NCBI GenBank assembly: GCA_963811595.1
Contig: CAWERW010000005.1
Location: 1-64,000 of the forward strand
Direction of reading: 5' to 3'
Source: DASQFQ01 sp963811595
Lineage (GTDB): Bacteria > Actinomycetota > Thermoleophilia > Solirubrobacterales > Solirubrobacteraceae
Length of the DNA: 64,000 nt
Shown: positions 41,535 through 50,152 of the stretch, one piece after another
Layout: the number at the start of each line of letters is the position of its first letter
How positions within the stretch are numbered: position 1 is the first letter of the stretch
Program-made: the position numbers and the translations under genes
Notes under the pieces: model-generated
The model's database searches: none
The model's input: only the letters and a program-made list of their open reading frames with translations
Told to the model about the DNA's origin: nothing

Positions 41535-42421
41535 CCCGTCCAGGGGCTCAGGGTGCGCAGCGCGCTGAGGATCGCGCGCGTCGCGGGCGAGCGGTTGAGC
41601 GTGTAGAAGTGGATGCCGGGGGCGCCGTTGGCGAGCAGGTCGGCGCACTGCAGGGTCGCGTAGGCGACGCCGAAGTCGGTCGCCGCGGCGGGATCGTCGG
41701 CGCGCAGCTCGAGCTCGGCCTGCAGCTGGGCGGGGATGTCGGAGCCGCACATCGACGTGATCTTGCGGATCTGGCCCGCGTTGGTGATCGGCATGATCCC
41801 CGGGATGATCGGCACGTCGATGCCGATCTCGCGCGCCCGGTCGACGAACTCGTAGTAGCAGCGGTTGTCGTAGAACAGCTGCGTGATCAGGAAGCCCGCG
41901 CCGGCGTCGACCTTCTCCTTCGTGTACCGGAGGTCGGTCTCCGCGTCGACGGCGTGGATGTGGACCTCGGGGAAGCAGGCCGCCCCGATCGCGAAGTCGT
42001 AGTCGACGCGGATCATCTCGATCAGCTCGCGCGAGTACTGCAGCCCGCCCTCGGTGGCCGTCCACTCCGTCTCGCCCTGCGGCGGGTCGCCGCGCAGCGC
42101 GAGCACGTTCTCGACGCCGCGGTCGCGCATCAGGTCGAGCGTGGTCCGCAGCTCCTCCACGGTCGCGCCCACGCACGTGAAGTGCGCCATCGCCTCGAGC
42201 CCGAAGTCGCGCTTCATGCGCGAGACGATGTCGACCGTCTTGACCTTCTCGGCCGGCGAGCCGCCCGCGCCGTAGGTCACCGACACGAACGTCGGGTCGA
42301 GCGTCGAGAGCGCCGCCAGCGCCGTCTCGAGGTTGCGCGCGCCGTCCTCCGTCCTGGGCGGGAAGAACTCGAAGGAGAACGACGGCTCGTCGCTCTGCCT
42401 GATCCGGTCGTCGATCCGCAT
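41504..42421 (-). CDS. metF: Methylenetetrahydrofolate reductase
   Basis: 305 residues. Reduces 5,10-methylene-THF to 5-methyl-THF for methionine synthesis, with FAD. FSFEFFPPRTEDG (catalytic Glu), SVTYGAGGS, NVLALRGDPP, ITQLFYDN and IIPGIMPI are all present. TACGCT lies 8 bases before ATG 42421 and no Shine-Dalgarno is visible. The upstream metallo-beta-lactamase gene ends 4 bases before it. Confidence 0.96.
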   Translation of the reverse strand: MRIDDRIRQSDEPSFSFEFFPPRTEDGARNLETALAALSTLDPTFVSVTYGAGGSPAEKVKTVDIVSRMKRDFGLEAMAHFTCVGATVEELRTTLDLMRDRGVENVLALRGDPPQGETEWTATEGGLQYSRELIEMIRVDYDFAIGAACFPEVHIHAVDAETDLRYTKEKVDAGAGFLITQLFYDNRCYYEFVDRAREIGIDVPIIPGIMPITNAGQIRKITSMCGSDIPAQLQAELELRADDPAAATDFGVAYATLQCADLLANGAPGIHFYTLNRSPATRAILSALRTLSPWTGQPGFSMSSA

Positions 42422-42425
42422 CGCT

Positions 42426-43400
42426 CTAGAGCGTAGCCCAGCGCTCGGGCTCGCCCTCCAGGCGCTGGACCGCCCCGGTGGCCTCGAGGTGGGTGAGGTA
42501 GCAGAGGAGCTTGCTGAGCAGCCAGCCCGCCACCTCGGGGCGGAAGGCGTCCCCGTAGACCGCGGGCGCGAGGTCGTAGGGCGTGAGCGGACCGCCGGTC
42601 AGCCCGGCGAGCGTCGCGTCGAGCCGCTCCGCGACGAGGCGGCGGTTGGCCGTGATGTGCTCGGCGACGTCGGCGAACGGCCGCCCGTGGCCGGACAGGG
42701 CGAGCCGCGCGTTGAGCGCCTCGACGGTGTCGAGCGAGCCGGCGAACTCGCCGACGGGGTCCGGGGTGTGGCCGTAGTCGAAGTAGAGCGACACGCGGCC
42801 GAGCAGGTGATCTCCGGAGAGCAGCACCCGCCGCTCGGGCTGGAACAGGCAGACGTGCGAGGGCGCGTGGCCGGGCGTCTCGTGCACGCTCCAGGGCCCG
42901 AGGTCGGTCTCGATCTCGACCCCCGGGACGAGGTCGCGGTCGGGCTCGAGCGGGCCGGAGGCGAGCGAGCGCCCGGTGGAGGGCGGGTCCTTCGGGACCC
43001 CGCTCGCGCGCGCGATCTCGACCCGGCGGGCGTGCGCGGCCTCGGGGTCGTCCGCGTAGGCGGAGAAGTGCGCGTGGTCGGGGTGCGCCCACACCTCGCA
43101 GCCCGCGCGCTCGGCGATCGGGTGGGCCTGGCCGCAGTGGTCGGCGTGGGCGTGGGTGACGACGACGAGGCGGATCTGCTCGATCCGCAGCCGCACCTGG
43201 TCGAGCGCGCGCTCGAGGTTGGCGAGCGAGCCGGGCTCGTGCGTGCCGGTGTCGACGAGCACGATCCCGTCGCCCGCCGCGATCGCCCACGCGTTGCAGT
43301 GCGGGACGCCCGGCCACGGCAGTGGCAGCCGCAGCCGCCAGACCCCGGGGAGCACGCGCTCGCCGCGGCCCACCTCCCGGGGTCGGGTCGGCTTGCGCAT
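42426..43400 (-). CDS. Metallo-beta-lactamase fold hydrolase
   Basis: 324 residues. THAHADHCGQAHP gives the HxHxDH metal site, with LSGDHLLG (bridging Asp) and LSGHGRPF (last His). A C-terminal winged-helix-like extension (about 245-320) resembles the LACTB2-type group, which acts on RNA or thioesters. TACCGT lies 8 bases before ATG 43400. It is divergent from a second metallo-beta-lactamase gene at 43425. Confidence 0.88.
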   Translation of the reverse strand: MRKPTRPREVGRGERVLPGVWRLRLPLPWPGVPHCNAWAIAAGDGIVLVDTGTHEPGSLANLERALDQVRLRIEQIRLVVVTHAHADHCGQAHPIAERAGCEVWAHPDHAHFSAYADDPEAAHARRVEIARASGVPKDPPSTGRSLASGPLEPDRDLVPGVEIETDLGPWSVHETPGHAPSHVCLFQPERRVLLSGDHLLGRVSLYFDYGHTPDPVGEFAGSLDTVEALNARLALSGHGRPFADVAEHITANRRLVAERLDATLAGLTGGPLTPYDLAPAVYGDAFRPEVAGWLLSKLLCYLTHLEATGAVQRLEGEPERWATL

Positions 43401-43408
43401 GGGGCGGG

Positions 43409-43418
43409 ACGGTAACGT
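43409..43418. promoter_or_regulatory. Two-way promoter, shared TA step
   Basis: Minus TACCGT (43414-43409), 8 bases from ATG 43400. Plus TAACGT (43413-43418), 6 bases from ATG 43425. They share TA at 43413-43414. Confidence 0.6.
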
Positions 43419-43424
43419 GGCGGC

Positions 43425-44633
43425 ATGGCCACCAGCGCTCAGGAGACGACCCCGAAGGCCGTGATGACCGCGTACTTCGACGCGCTCACGCGGCACGATC
43501 TCGACGCGATCGCCGCGGCGTGGGCGCCCGACGGCGTCTGCCACATCGCCGGCCAGCCGGACGCCCACGGGCCCGACGGCGTGCGCGCCTGGTGGGCCGA
43601 GTTCTTCGGCAGCTCGCCGGACCTGCGCTTCGAGGTCGAGGACATCGTCGGCGAGGGCGACCAGGTCGCCGTGCACTGGTCGGCGACGGGGACGTTCGCG
43701 GGCCCGGGCTCGCTGCAGGGCATCGAGCCGACCTTCGCGCGCCTCGACCTCGCCGGGCTCGACATCTTCCGCCTCCGCGACGGGCAGATCGCCTCCGAGC
43801 ACGCCTACACGGACGGCATGACGCTCGCCCGCCAGATCGGGATGCTGCCGCCGGCCGGCTCGAGCGCCGAGCAGCGCATGACGCGCGCGTTCAACGGCCA
43901 GGCGAAGCTCAAGCGGCGCGCGGTCTGCAACGACCCGGAGCGGATCGCGGAGGGCGTCTGGCTCGTCCGCGGCGGCTTCCCGCTGAAGACGATGAACGTC
44001 TACCTGATCGAGGACGAGGGCGGCGGCGTGACGATGTTCGACGCCGGCATCAAGGCGATGTCGACCGGCCTCGCGGCCGCCGCGTCGTCACTCGGCGGGC
44101 TCAACCGGATCGTGCTCGGCCACTCCCACGGCGACCACCGCGGCGCCGCGCCGGCGCTCGGCGTGCCGACCTTCTGCCACCCCGCCGAGCGGATCGACGC
44201 CGAGGGCGACGGCGGCGACCACTACTTCGACTGGTCCGACCTCAGCGTCCCGGCCCGCTGGACGCTGCCGCGGCTGCTGCCGGTGTGGGACGGCGGGCCG
44301 GTCGCGATCGCCGGCACGATCGACGAGGGCGAGGACGTCTCGGGCTTCCGCGTCGTGCACATCCCGGGCCACGCGCCGGGCCAGATCGCGCTGTTCCGCG
44401 AGTCCGACCGCGTCGCCCTGACCACCGACTGCTTCTACACGCTCGACATCGGCACGGGCCGCCACGGCCACGCGCGCGTGCCGGCCGCCGGCACGAACCT
44501 CGACACGGAGCAGGCGCGCGCCTCGATCCGCAAGGTCGCCGCGCTCGAGCCATCGGTCGCCTGGCCCGGCCACGCCGACCCCGTCACCGGCGACGTGCGC
44601 GCTCAGCTCGAGCAGGCCGCGTCCTCGACGTAG
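43425..44633 (+). CDS. SnoaL-like/metallo-beta-lactamase fusion protein
   Basis: 402 residues. Residues 10-130 form a SnoaL/NTF2-type cone (VMTAYFDALTRHDLDAIAAA, RLDLAGLDIFRLRDGQI) used for small-molecule binding or turnover. Residues 165-400 form a metallo-beta-lactamase with GHSHGDHRG, TTDCFYTL and AWPGHADP. The joining of these folds is uncommon. The lactamase half may hydrolyse a product or lactone bound by the first. TAACGT is 6 bases before ATG 43425. Confidence 0.85.
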   Translation: MATSAQETTPKAVMTAYFDALTRHDLDAIAAAWAPDGVCHIAGQPDAHGPDGVRAWWAEFFGSSPDLRFEVEDIVGEGDQVAVHWSATGTFAGPGSLQGIEPTFARLDLAGLDIFRLRDGQIASEHAYTDGMTLARQIGMLPPAGSSAEQRMTRAFNGQAKLKRRAVCNDPERIAEGVWLVRGGFPLKTMNVYLIEDEGGGVTMFDAGIKAMSTGLAAAASSLGGLNRIVLGHSHGDHRGAAPALGVPTFCHPAERIDAEGDGGDHYFDWSDLSVPARWTLPRLLPVWDGGPVAIAGTIDEGEDVSGFRVVHIPGHAPGQIALFRESDRVALTTDCFYTLDIGTGRHGHARVPAAGTNLDTEQARASIRKVAALEPSVAWPGHADPVTGDVRAQLEQAASST

Positions 44634-44635
44634 CC

Positions 44636-44989
44636 GTGGGGAGGCGGAGCCGCCGCCGCGGCGCCGAGCAGCTCGCCGCACCCGAGGTCCCCTACGACGG
44701 GGAGGGCGTCACGCTCGTGCTGCGCGGCGCGCTCTCGCCCGCGACGCGGATGGAGTACGCGAAGGTGCGCGCCGGCGGGCTCGAACAGGAGGACGCCTGG
44801 CAGCGCTCCGTCGAGTTCCTCTTCGAGCGCCTCGCGGTGCGCTGGGAGATCGCCGGGGCGGAGCCGCTCGAGCGCCAGAAGGACCTGCTCGCGCGCTTCC
44901 GCTTCGCCACCGGCGAGGAGCGGGCGTGGATCCGCGACGTGCTGCGCACCCACCTGACCGCGCACTTCCCCGACATGGAGGCGCCGTGA
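44636..44989 (+). CDS. Small protein of unknown function in cyclase operon
   Basis: 117 residues from GTG 44636, two bases after the previous stop. Basic start, then a beta strand (GEGVTLVLRG) and a helical, charged remainder (EQEDAWQRSVEFLFERLAVR). No family recognised. Its stop overlaps GTG of the cyclase gene by four bases (44986-44989), so it is likely co-translated with it. Confidence 0.62.
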   Translation: MGRRSRRRGAEQLAAPEVPYDGEGVTLVLRGALSPATRMEYAKVRAGGLEQEDAWQRSVEFLFERLAVRWEIAGAEPLERQKDLLARFRFATGEERAWIRDVLRTHLTAHFPDMEAP

Positions 44990-45747
44990 AGATCGTCGAC
45001 CTGTCCGTGCCGACCGGGCCCGGCCCGGGCGAGCCGCTGCCGCCCACCATCGACTACGAGGACCACGAGCGCTCGGCGCCCCTGCTGGCGCAGATCTTCG
45101 GCTGCGACGTCTCCGACCTCCCCGACGGCAAGGGCTGGGCGTCGGAGACCGTCACGCTGATCACCCACGCGGGCACGCACGTCGACGCGCCGTGGCACTA
45201 CTTCCCGACGTCCGGTGGCGAGCGGGCGCGCACGATCGATGAGCTGCCGCTCGACTGGTTCCTGCGGCCCGGGGTGCGGCTCGACGTGCGCGAGGTGCCG
45301 TGGGGCGAGCGGATCGAGGTCGCCCACCTCGAGGAGGCGCTGGCCGCCTCCGGGCACGCGCTGCAGCCGTACGACATCGTGCTGCTGTGGACGGGGGCGG
45401 AGGGCGCGTGGGACACGCCGGAGTACTTCAACGCCGGCTCGGGGCTGACGCGCGAGTCGACGCTGTGGCTGCTGGAGCGGGGCGTGAAGGTGATCGGGAC
45501 CGACGCGTGGGGGCTCGACCGGCCGTTCGTCGCTCTGCGGGCCGAGTTCGAGCGCACCGGCGACGCGTCGATCCTGTGGGAGGCTCACCGCGCGGGGATC
45601 GACCTCGAGTACTGCCAGATCGAGAAGCTCCACAACCTCGCCGCGCTGCCCGAGCCGACAGGCTTCACGGTCTCCTGCCTGCCGGTCAAGGTCGCCGGGG
45701 CCTCCGCGGGCTGGTGCCGCGCGGCGGCGATCGTCTATGAGGGGTGA
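44986..45747 (+). CDS. Cyclase-family (kynurenine formamidase-like) hydrolase
   Basis: 253 residues. THAGTHVDAPWHY near residue 58 is the HxGTHxDxPxH zinc site of the cyclase/KynB family, which cleaves formamides and related amides. KVIGTDAWGLDRP follows in the second half. True KynB is usually shorter (about 210), so the substrate may not be formylkynurenine. GTG 44986 overlaps the upstream stop, and the aminopeptidase gene begins 11 bases before its end. Confidence 0.88.
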   Translation: MKIVDLSVPTGPGPGEPLPPTIDYEDHERSAPLLAQIFGCDVSDLPDGKGWASETVTLITHAGTHVDAPWHYFPTSGGERARTIDELPLDWFLRPGVRLDVREVPWGERIEVAHLEEALAASGHALQPYDIVLLWTGAEGAWDTPEYFNAGSGLTRESTLWLLERGVKVIGTDAWGLDRPFVALRAEFERTGDASILWEAHRAGIDLEYCQIEKLHNLAALPEPTGFTVSCLPVKVAGASAGWCRAAAIVYEG

Positions 45748-46804
45748 TCCGGAGCCCTTCGCGGCGCTGCTCGCCGGCTACTGCCTCGACGTGCAGGCGG
45801 GGCAGCAGGTGCTGGTGCGCTCGACCACGCTCGCCGCGCCGCTGCTGCTCGCGCTCCAGCGCGAGATCCTGGAGCGGGGCGCGTGGCCGGTCCTGCGGGT
45901 CGCGCTGCCGGGCCAGTCGGAGGGCTACTGGGCGGCCGCGCGCGACGCGCACCTCGACGGCGTCGCGCCCGCCGAGCTCGCCGACACCGAGGGCTCGGAC
46001 TGCCTGCTGACGATCCAGGCGCCGGTCAACACCAACGAGCTCGCCGCGGTCGACCCGGCGCGGCTGGCCCGCGCCGCCCGCTCGCGCGCGGCGATCCGCG
46101 AGCTCGGGATGCAGCGGCGCTGGTGCGGGACGCTGTGGCCGACCCCGGCGGCCGCGCAGCAGGCGGGGCTGGCGACCGGCGACTTCGCGGCGCTCGTCGA
46201 GCGCGCGCTGTTCCTCGACCGCGACGACCCCGTCGCGGCGTGGGGCGAGCTGAGCGCGACCCAGGCGCGGCTGATCGAGCGGCTCGCGGGGGCGCGCGAG
46301 CTGCGCATCGAGGCCGAGGGGACCGACCTGACGCTGAGCGTCGCCGGCCGCACGTGGGTGAACTCCGACGGCAAGCGCAACATGCCCTCGGGCGAGGTCT
46401 TCACCGGCCCGCTCGAGGACTCCGCCGAGGGCGTGATCCGCTACACGATCCCGTCGAGCCCGCGCGGGGTGCCGGTCGAGGGGATCGAGCTGCGCTTCGC
46501 CGAGGGCCGCGTGGTCGAGGCGCGCGCCGACCGCGGCGAGGCCTACCTGCGCGAGACGCTCGCCACCGACGAGGGCGCCTCGCGGCTCGGCGAGATCGGC
46601 ATCGGCACGAACTTCGGCATCGACCGGCCGGTCGGGATGATCCTGCTCGACGAGAAGATCGGCGGCACCGTCCACCTCGCGGTCGGCCGCTCGTATCCGG
46701 AGACCGGCGGCGTGAACGAGTCGGCCGTCCACTGGGACATGATCTGCGACCTCCGCGACGGCGGCCGCCTGAGCGCGGACGGCGAGCCGATAACCCTCAA
46801 CTAG
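45737..46804 (+). CDS. M29-family aminopeptidase (AmpS/T-like)
   Basis: 355 residues. Metal-dependent aminopeptidase: NMPSGEVFTGP (Glu), GEIGIGTN (Glu) and HWDMICDL (His, Asp) supply metal ligands, with NSDGKRNMPSGE as the family signature. Cytoplasmic and probably dimeric. It overlaps the cyclase gene, so the pair may act in turn, amide opening then N-terminal cleavage; this is inferred. The end overlaps a glycosyltransferase remnant by 8 bases. Confidence 0.9.
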   Translation: MRGDPEPFAALLAGYCLDVQAGQQVLVRSTTLAAPLLLALQREILERGAWPVLRVALPGQSEGYWAAARDAHLDGVAPAELADTEGSDCLLTIQAPVNTNELAAVDPARLARAARSRAAIRELGMQRRWCGTLWPTPAAAQQAGLATGDFAALVERALFLDRDDPVAAWGELSATQARLIERLAGARELRIEAEGTDLTLSVAGRTWVNSDGKRNMPSGEVFTGPLEDSAEGVIRYTIPSSPRGVPVEGIELRFAEGRVVEARADRGEAYLRETLATDEGASRLGEIGIGTNFGIDRPVGMILLDEKIGGTVHLAVGRSYPETGGVNESAVHWDMICDLRDGGRLSADGEPITLN

Positions 46805-46904
46805 GGGTCCGACCTCTCAGCCAGTCCTCGTCGCGGATCGCGTCGACCGGCGCGAGCGGCATGACGTGACCCGAGCTCCCGCGCGTGGTCAGGAGGACGC
46901 GCAC
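46797..46904 (-). pseudogene. Glycosyltransferase N-terminal remnant
   Basis: 35 codons from GTG 46904. RVLLTTRGSSGHVMPLAP matches the start of MGT/UGT glycosyltransferases (compare RVLLTSTPGAGHIGPLVPFA in the full gene at 60958) and then turns into unrelated residues before TGA. A perfect GGAGGT Shine-Dalgarno remains 6 bases before GTG. Most of the gene has been deleted. Confidence 0.55.
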
Positions 46905-46937
46905 GCCCGCACCTCCCCGGGTAATGTCGGCGGCGAC

Positions 46938-48629
46938 ATGGATGTCAAGCTGCGCCTTCTTGCGGCTGCGCTCGCGGCCCTGGCCGTCTGTGCGCCGCCC
47001 GCCTGGGCTGCGCCGGGGGATCTGGACGCCTCGTTCTCGGGCGACGGCAGAGTCTCCACGCTGACGAGTCCGGACACGTTCGTGGCACGGGCGCTGGCCA
47101 TTCAACCTGACGGACGCATCGTGGTGGCGGGCTATTCCTGCGACACCGGAACCTGCGGTCCGACGGGTGACTCGTCGTTCCGGCTCGTGCGCTACACGCC
47201 CGACGGCGGGCTCGACACCGACTTCGGCGCCGGCGGCATGGTCACGACCGCGGTCGGCGTCGGCCGCTCGCAGGCGTTCGACGTGGTCGTGCGCGGCGAC
47301 GGGCGCATCGTCGCGGGCGGCGTGGCGAGCGCGGACGCCTTCGACCCGGGCTCGTTCGCGCTCGTCGGCTACCGCCCCAACGGCACGCTCGACACCGGCT
47401 TCGGCGCCGGCGGCCGGGTCATCACCCGCGTCGGGACCGGCTTCGACGCGATCTCGGACCTCGTGCCGGTGGGCGGCGAGCGCGTGGTCGCCGTCGGGCA
47501 GGCGGCCGACGACGGGCGCGACCACTTCGCGCTCGCCCGCTACGACGGCCGCGGCGCGCCCGACCACGGGTTCGGCGCCTCCGGCGCGCTCCTCGTGCCG
47601 GCGTCGGCCGGCTACGCCTACGGCGCGGCGGGCGCCGCGCTGCCGGACGGGCGCGTCGTCGCGGTCGGCGCGTCGGGCAGCGGCTCGGCGACCGAGAGCC
47701 TGCGCTTCAGCGGCACGCCGGTCAGCTTCAGCGGCGACGCGAGCCCGCCCTGGATCCGCCCGATCGGCGCCTCGTACTCCTACGCCAACGCGGCGACGGC
47801 CTGGGGGGACGCGCGCGTGCTGTCGGCGGGCGTGGCGACGGAGCGGAGCGGCCACCCCGCGATGGCGCTCACGCGCACGAGCCCCGAGGGCGCGCTCGAC
47901 CGCACGTGGGACGGCGACGGGATCGCGCTCGCGCGCGCCCGCGACGCGACGGTCGCGACCGACGTGCTGCTCGACCCCGAGGGCCGCGCGGTCGCGGCGG
48001 GCCACTCCAGCGCCGGCAGCACGCACGAGTTCGCGCTCGCGCGCTTCGACGGCGCCGGCGCGCTCGACCGCTCATTCGGGGGCGGCATGGTGCTCACGAG
48101 CTTCCCGGGCGTGACCGTCGCGCGCGCGACCGCGCTCGCCCGCCAGGCCGACGGCAAGCTCGTCGTCGCCGGGATCGCCTGCGCGTCGGGCAGCGGCCCG
48201 CAGTGCTCGGGCGGCTCGGCGCGGCTCGCGCTCGCCCGCTACGACGTCGCGCCGGGCCCCGCGCCGCCGCCGCCGCCGAGCGGCGGGGTCGGCGGCACCG
48301 GGACGGCGCGCAGCGCGCCGTTCGTCGGGCTGCCGTCGCGGCTCGTCGCGCGCCGCGGCCGGGTCCGCGTGCGCGTGCGCTGCCTGCAGGCCGCGCGCTG
48401 CCGCGGCACGCTCACGCTGCGGCGGCTGCGGACGGGCAAGCGCTCGCTGCTCGTGGGGTCGAAGCGCGCCTCGATCCCCGCCCGGCGGACGCGCACGGTC
48501 GTGGTGAAGGTGCGCCGCCGCAGCCTCGGCACGCGCCGCAGCGCGCGCGTGCGGATGGAGTTCGCCGGTCGTGACGCGGCGGGCAAGCGGAGACGGATCG
48601 CGAAGCGCGTGCCACTTCGGAGGCGCTGA
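46938..48629 (+). CDS. Secreted delta-60 repeat protein
   Basis: 563 residues. Signal peptide (1-24), then six or seven beta-propeller-like repeats of the delta-60 type with units such as LDASFSGDG, LDTDFGAGG, LDTGFGAGG, PDHGFGASG and LDRTWDGDG. A Pro-rich linker and a basic beta domain with RVRVRVRCLQAARCRGTLTL follow at about 475-563. Probably a surface or extracellular protein; function unknown. TAATGT stands 10 bases before ATG 46938. Confidence 0.85.
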   Translation: MDVKLRLLAAALAALAVCAPPAWAAPGDLDASFSGDGRVSTLTSPDTFVARALAIQPDGRIVVAGYSCDTGTCGPTGDSSFRLVRYTPDGGLDTDFGAGGMVTTAVGVGRSQAFDVVVRGDGRIVAGGVASADAFDPGSFALVGYRPNGTLDTGFGAGGRVITRVGTGFDAISDLVPVGGERVVAVGQAADDGRDHFALARYDGRGAPDHGFGASGALLVPASAGYAYGAAGAALPDGRVVAVGASGSGSATESLRFSGTPVSFSGDASPPWIRPIGASYSYANAATAWGDARVLSAGVATERSGHPAMALTRTSPEGALDRTWDGDGIALARARDATVATDVLLDPEGRAVAAGHSSAGSTHEFALARFDGAGALDRSFGGGMVLTSFPGVTVARATALARQADGKLVVAGIACASGSGPQCSGGSARLALARYDVAPGPAPPPPPSGGVGGTGTARSAPFVGLPSRLVARRGRVRVRVRCLQAARCRGTLTLRRLRTGKRSLLVGSKRASIPARRTRTVVVKVRRRSLGTRRSARVRMEFAGRDAAGKRRRIAKRVPLRRR

Positions 48630-48670
48630 CCGGCCCTCGACCTTCCTCCGCGTGATACAAGCGGTGGCGG

Positions 48671-50143
48671 ATGCGACGCCGCCTGCTCCCCGCCCTCCTC
48701 GCCGCGGCGCTCGCGGCACTCCTCGCGCCCGCCGGCGCGGCCGCCGCGCCGTGGACCTGCGAGGCCAGCGCGCTGCGCGGCGCGCTCGGCCCGGCGCCGC
48801 CGGTGGAGCCGATCACGGCCAACAAGGACGCCGCCGCCTGCGTGACGCAAGCCGCCGGCGGCAACCCGCCCGCGGGACTGCCCGGCGGCGCGACCGGCGG
48901 CGTGCTGTTCGCCCGCACCACCGCCACCGGCGACGCGGCGCGGCCGGCTTCGCAGCGCGTCACCGCCGAGGGCGGCTTCGGCGAGCTGCGCGTGCCGCTG
49001 CTGCCCGGCCTCCCCGGCCTGCCGGTGCCCAGCGTCCCGCCCGTCACGGTCCCGGGCTTCGGCACGATCGACCTCAACCCCGCGCTGCAGGCGCTCGGCC
49101 AGGGCGACCTGATCAACGCACGCGCGCTGAGCGCGCGCGTGACGGGCCAGTGCCTGGGCGGCACCCCGAACCTGACCGGCGACTCGTCGGTCGGGAGCCT
49201 GACCGTGCTCGGCGTGCCGATCGCCACCGACCGCGCGACCAACCGCACGATCGCGATCGACTCGCAGTCGATCGACCCGTCGAGCCTCGACCCCGCCGCG
49301 CTCGCGCCGCCGGGCGTCGACCTGACCGCGTTCTCCGCCGCGATCCGGCCCGTGCTCGACGCGCTGCCCAACATCGAGATCCCGGCCGCGGTCGCGCGCG
49401 TGGCGATCACGCCGGCGGTGCAGGTGCGCCGCGGCGACACGCTCACGCAGCGCGCGCTCACCGTCGAGCTCTCGATCGCGGGCCAGGCCGTGCTCGACTT
49501 CGTCGCCGGCGAGGCGACCGTCGGCGGCGCGGGCGTCCCCTGCGGCCAGGCCACCGCCGTGCAGGCGCTGCGCTGCACCTCGCGCCGGCTCGTGCTGATC
49601 GACGTCGTCCGGCGCAAGGGCCGGGTGCGGATGCTCGGCGCCGCCGACCGGCGGCTGGCCGGCCGTCGGGTGGCGATCCACTACATGGACACCGGCAAGC
49701 GCGTCGCGCGGCCGCGCGTGGGCAGCGACGGGCTGTTCCGGGCGAGCGCTCCGCTGCCGCCGCGCGCGGTGCGCGACACGAACCGCGCCCGCTACCAGGC
49801 GCGCGTCGGCGGCCAGCGCTCGCTGGCCCTCAAGCTCACCCGCCGGCTGCGGATCACGTCGATCCGGCCGCGCGGGCGCAACGTCGTCATCGCGGGCCGC
49901 ATCTCACGCCCGCTCGCCAGGCCGATCCAGCGCGTCACGGTGATCCGCCGCGTCTCGTGCGGGCGCGTCGAGGTCGCGAAGCGCTTCAAGCCACGGCGCA
50001 ACGGCCGCTTCAGCGTGACGCTGCGCGGCGCGAAGACCCGCCAGGTCGCCACGTTCCGCTTCCGCACGCGCGTGCGCTACCGGGTCGGCAATCCGCGGTT
50101 GTTCCGCACCTTCACGCTGCCGCAGTACGTCGACATCGGCTGA
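48671..50143 (+). CDS. Secreted protein of unknown function with basic C-terminal domain
   Basis: 490 residues. Signal peptide (1-26) and a Cys-containing N-terminal domain with Pro/Gly-rich loops. A middle domain contains LDPAALAPPGVDLTAF and four more Cys residues. The last 160 residues are Arg-rich beta (RITSIRPRGRNVVIAGRISR), similar in style to the neighbour at 46938-48629. Probably cell-surface. It follows that gene by 41 bases, so the two may be co-transcribed. Confidence 0.78.
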   Translation: MRRRLLPALLAAALAALLAPAGAAAAPWTCEASALRGALGPAPPVEPITANKDAAACVTQAAGGNPPAGLPGGATGGVLFARTTATGDAARPASQRVTAEGGFGELRVPLLPGLPGLPVPSVPPVTVPGFGTIDLNPALQALGQGDLINARALSARVTGQCLGGTPNLTGDSSVGSLTVLGVPIATDRATNRTIAIDSQSIDPSSLDPAALAPPGVDLTAFSAAIRPVLDALPNIEIPAAVARVAITPAVQVRRGDTLTQRALTVELSIAGQAVLDFVAGEATVGGAGVPCGQATAVQALRCTSRRLVLIDVVRRKGRVRMLGAADRRLAGRRVAIHYMDTGKRVARPRVGSDGLFRASAPLPPRAVRDTNRARYQARVGGQRSLALKLTRRLRITSIRPRGRNVVIAGRISRPLARPIQRVTVIRRVSCGRVEVAKRFKPRRNGRFSVTLRGAKTRQVATFRFRTRVRYRVGNPRLFRTFTLPQYVDIG

Positions 50144-50152
50144 CGGAGCCAC

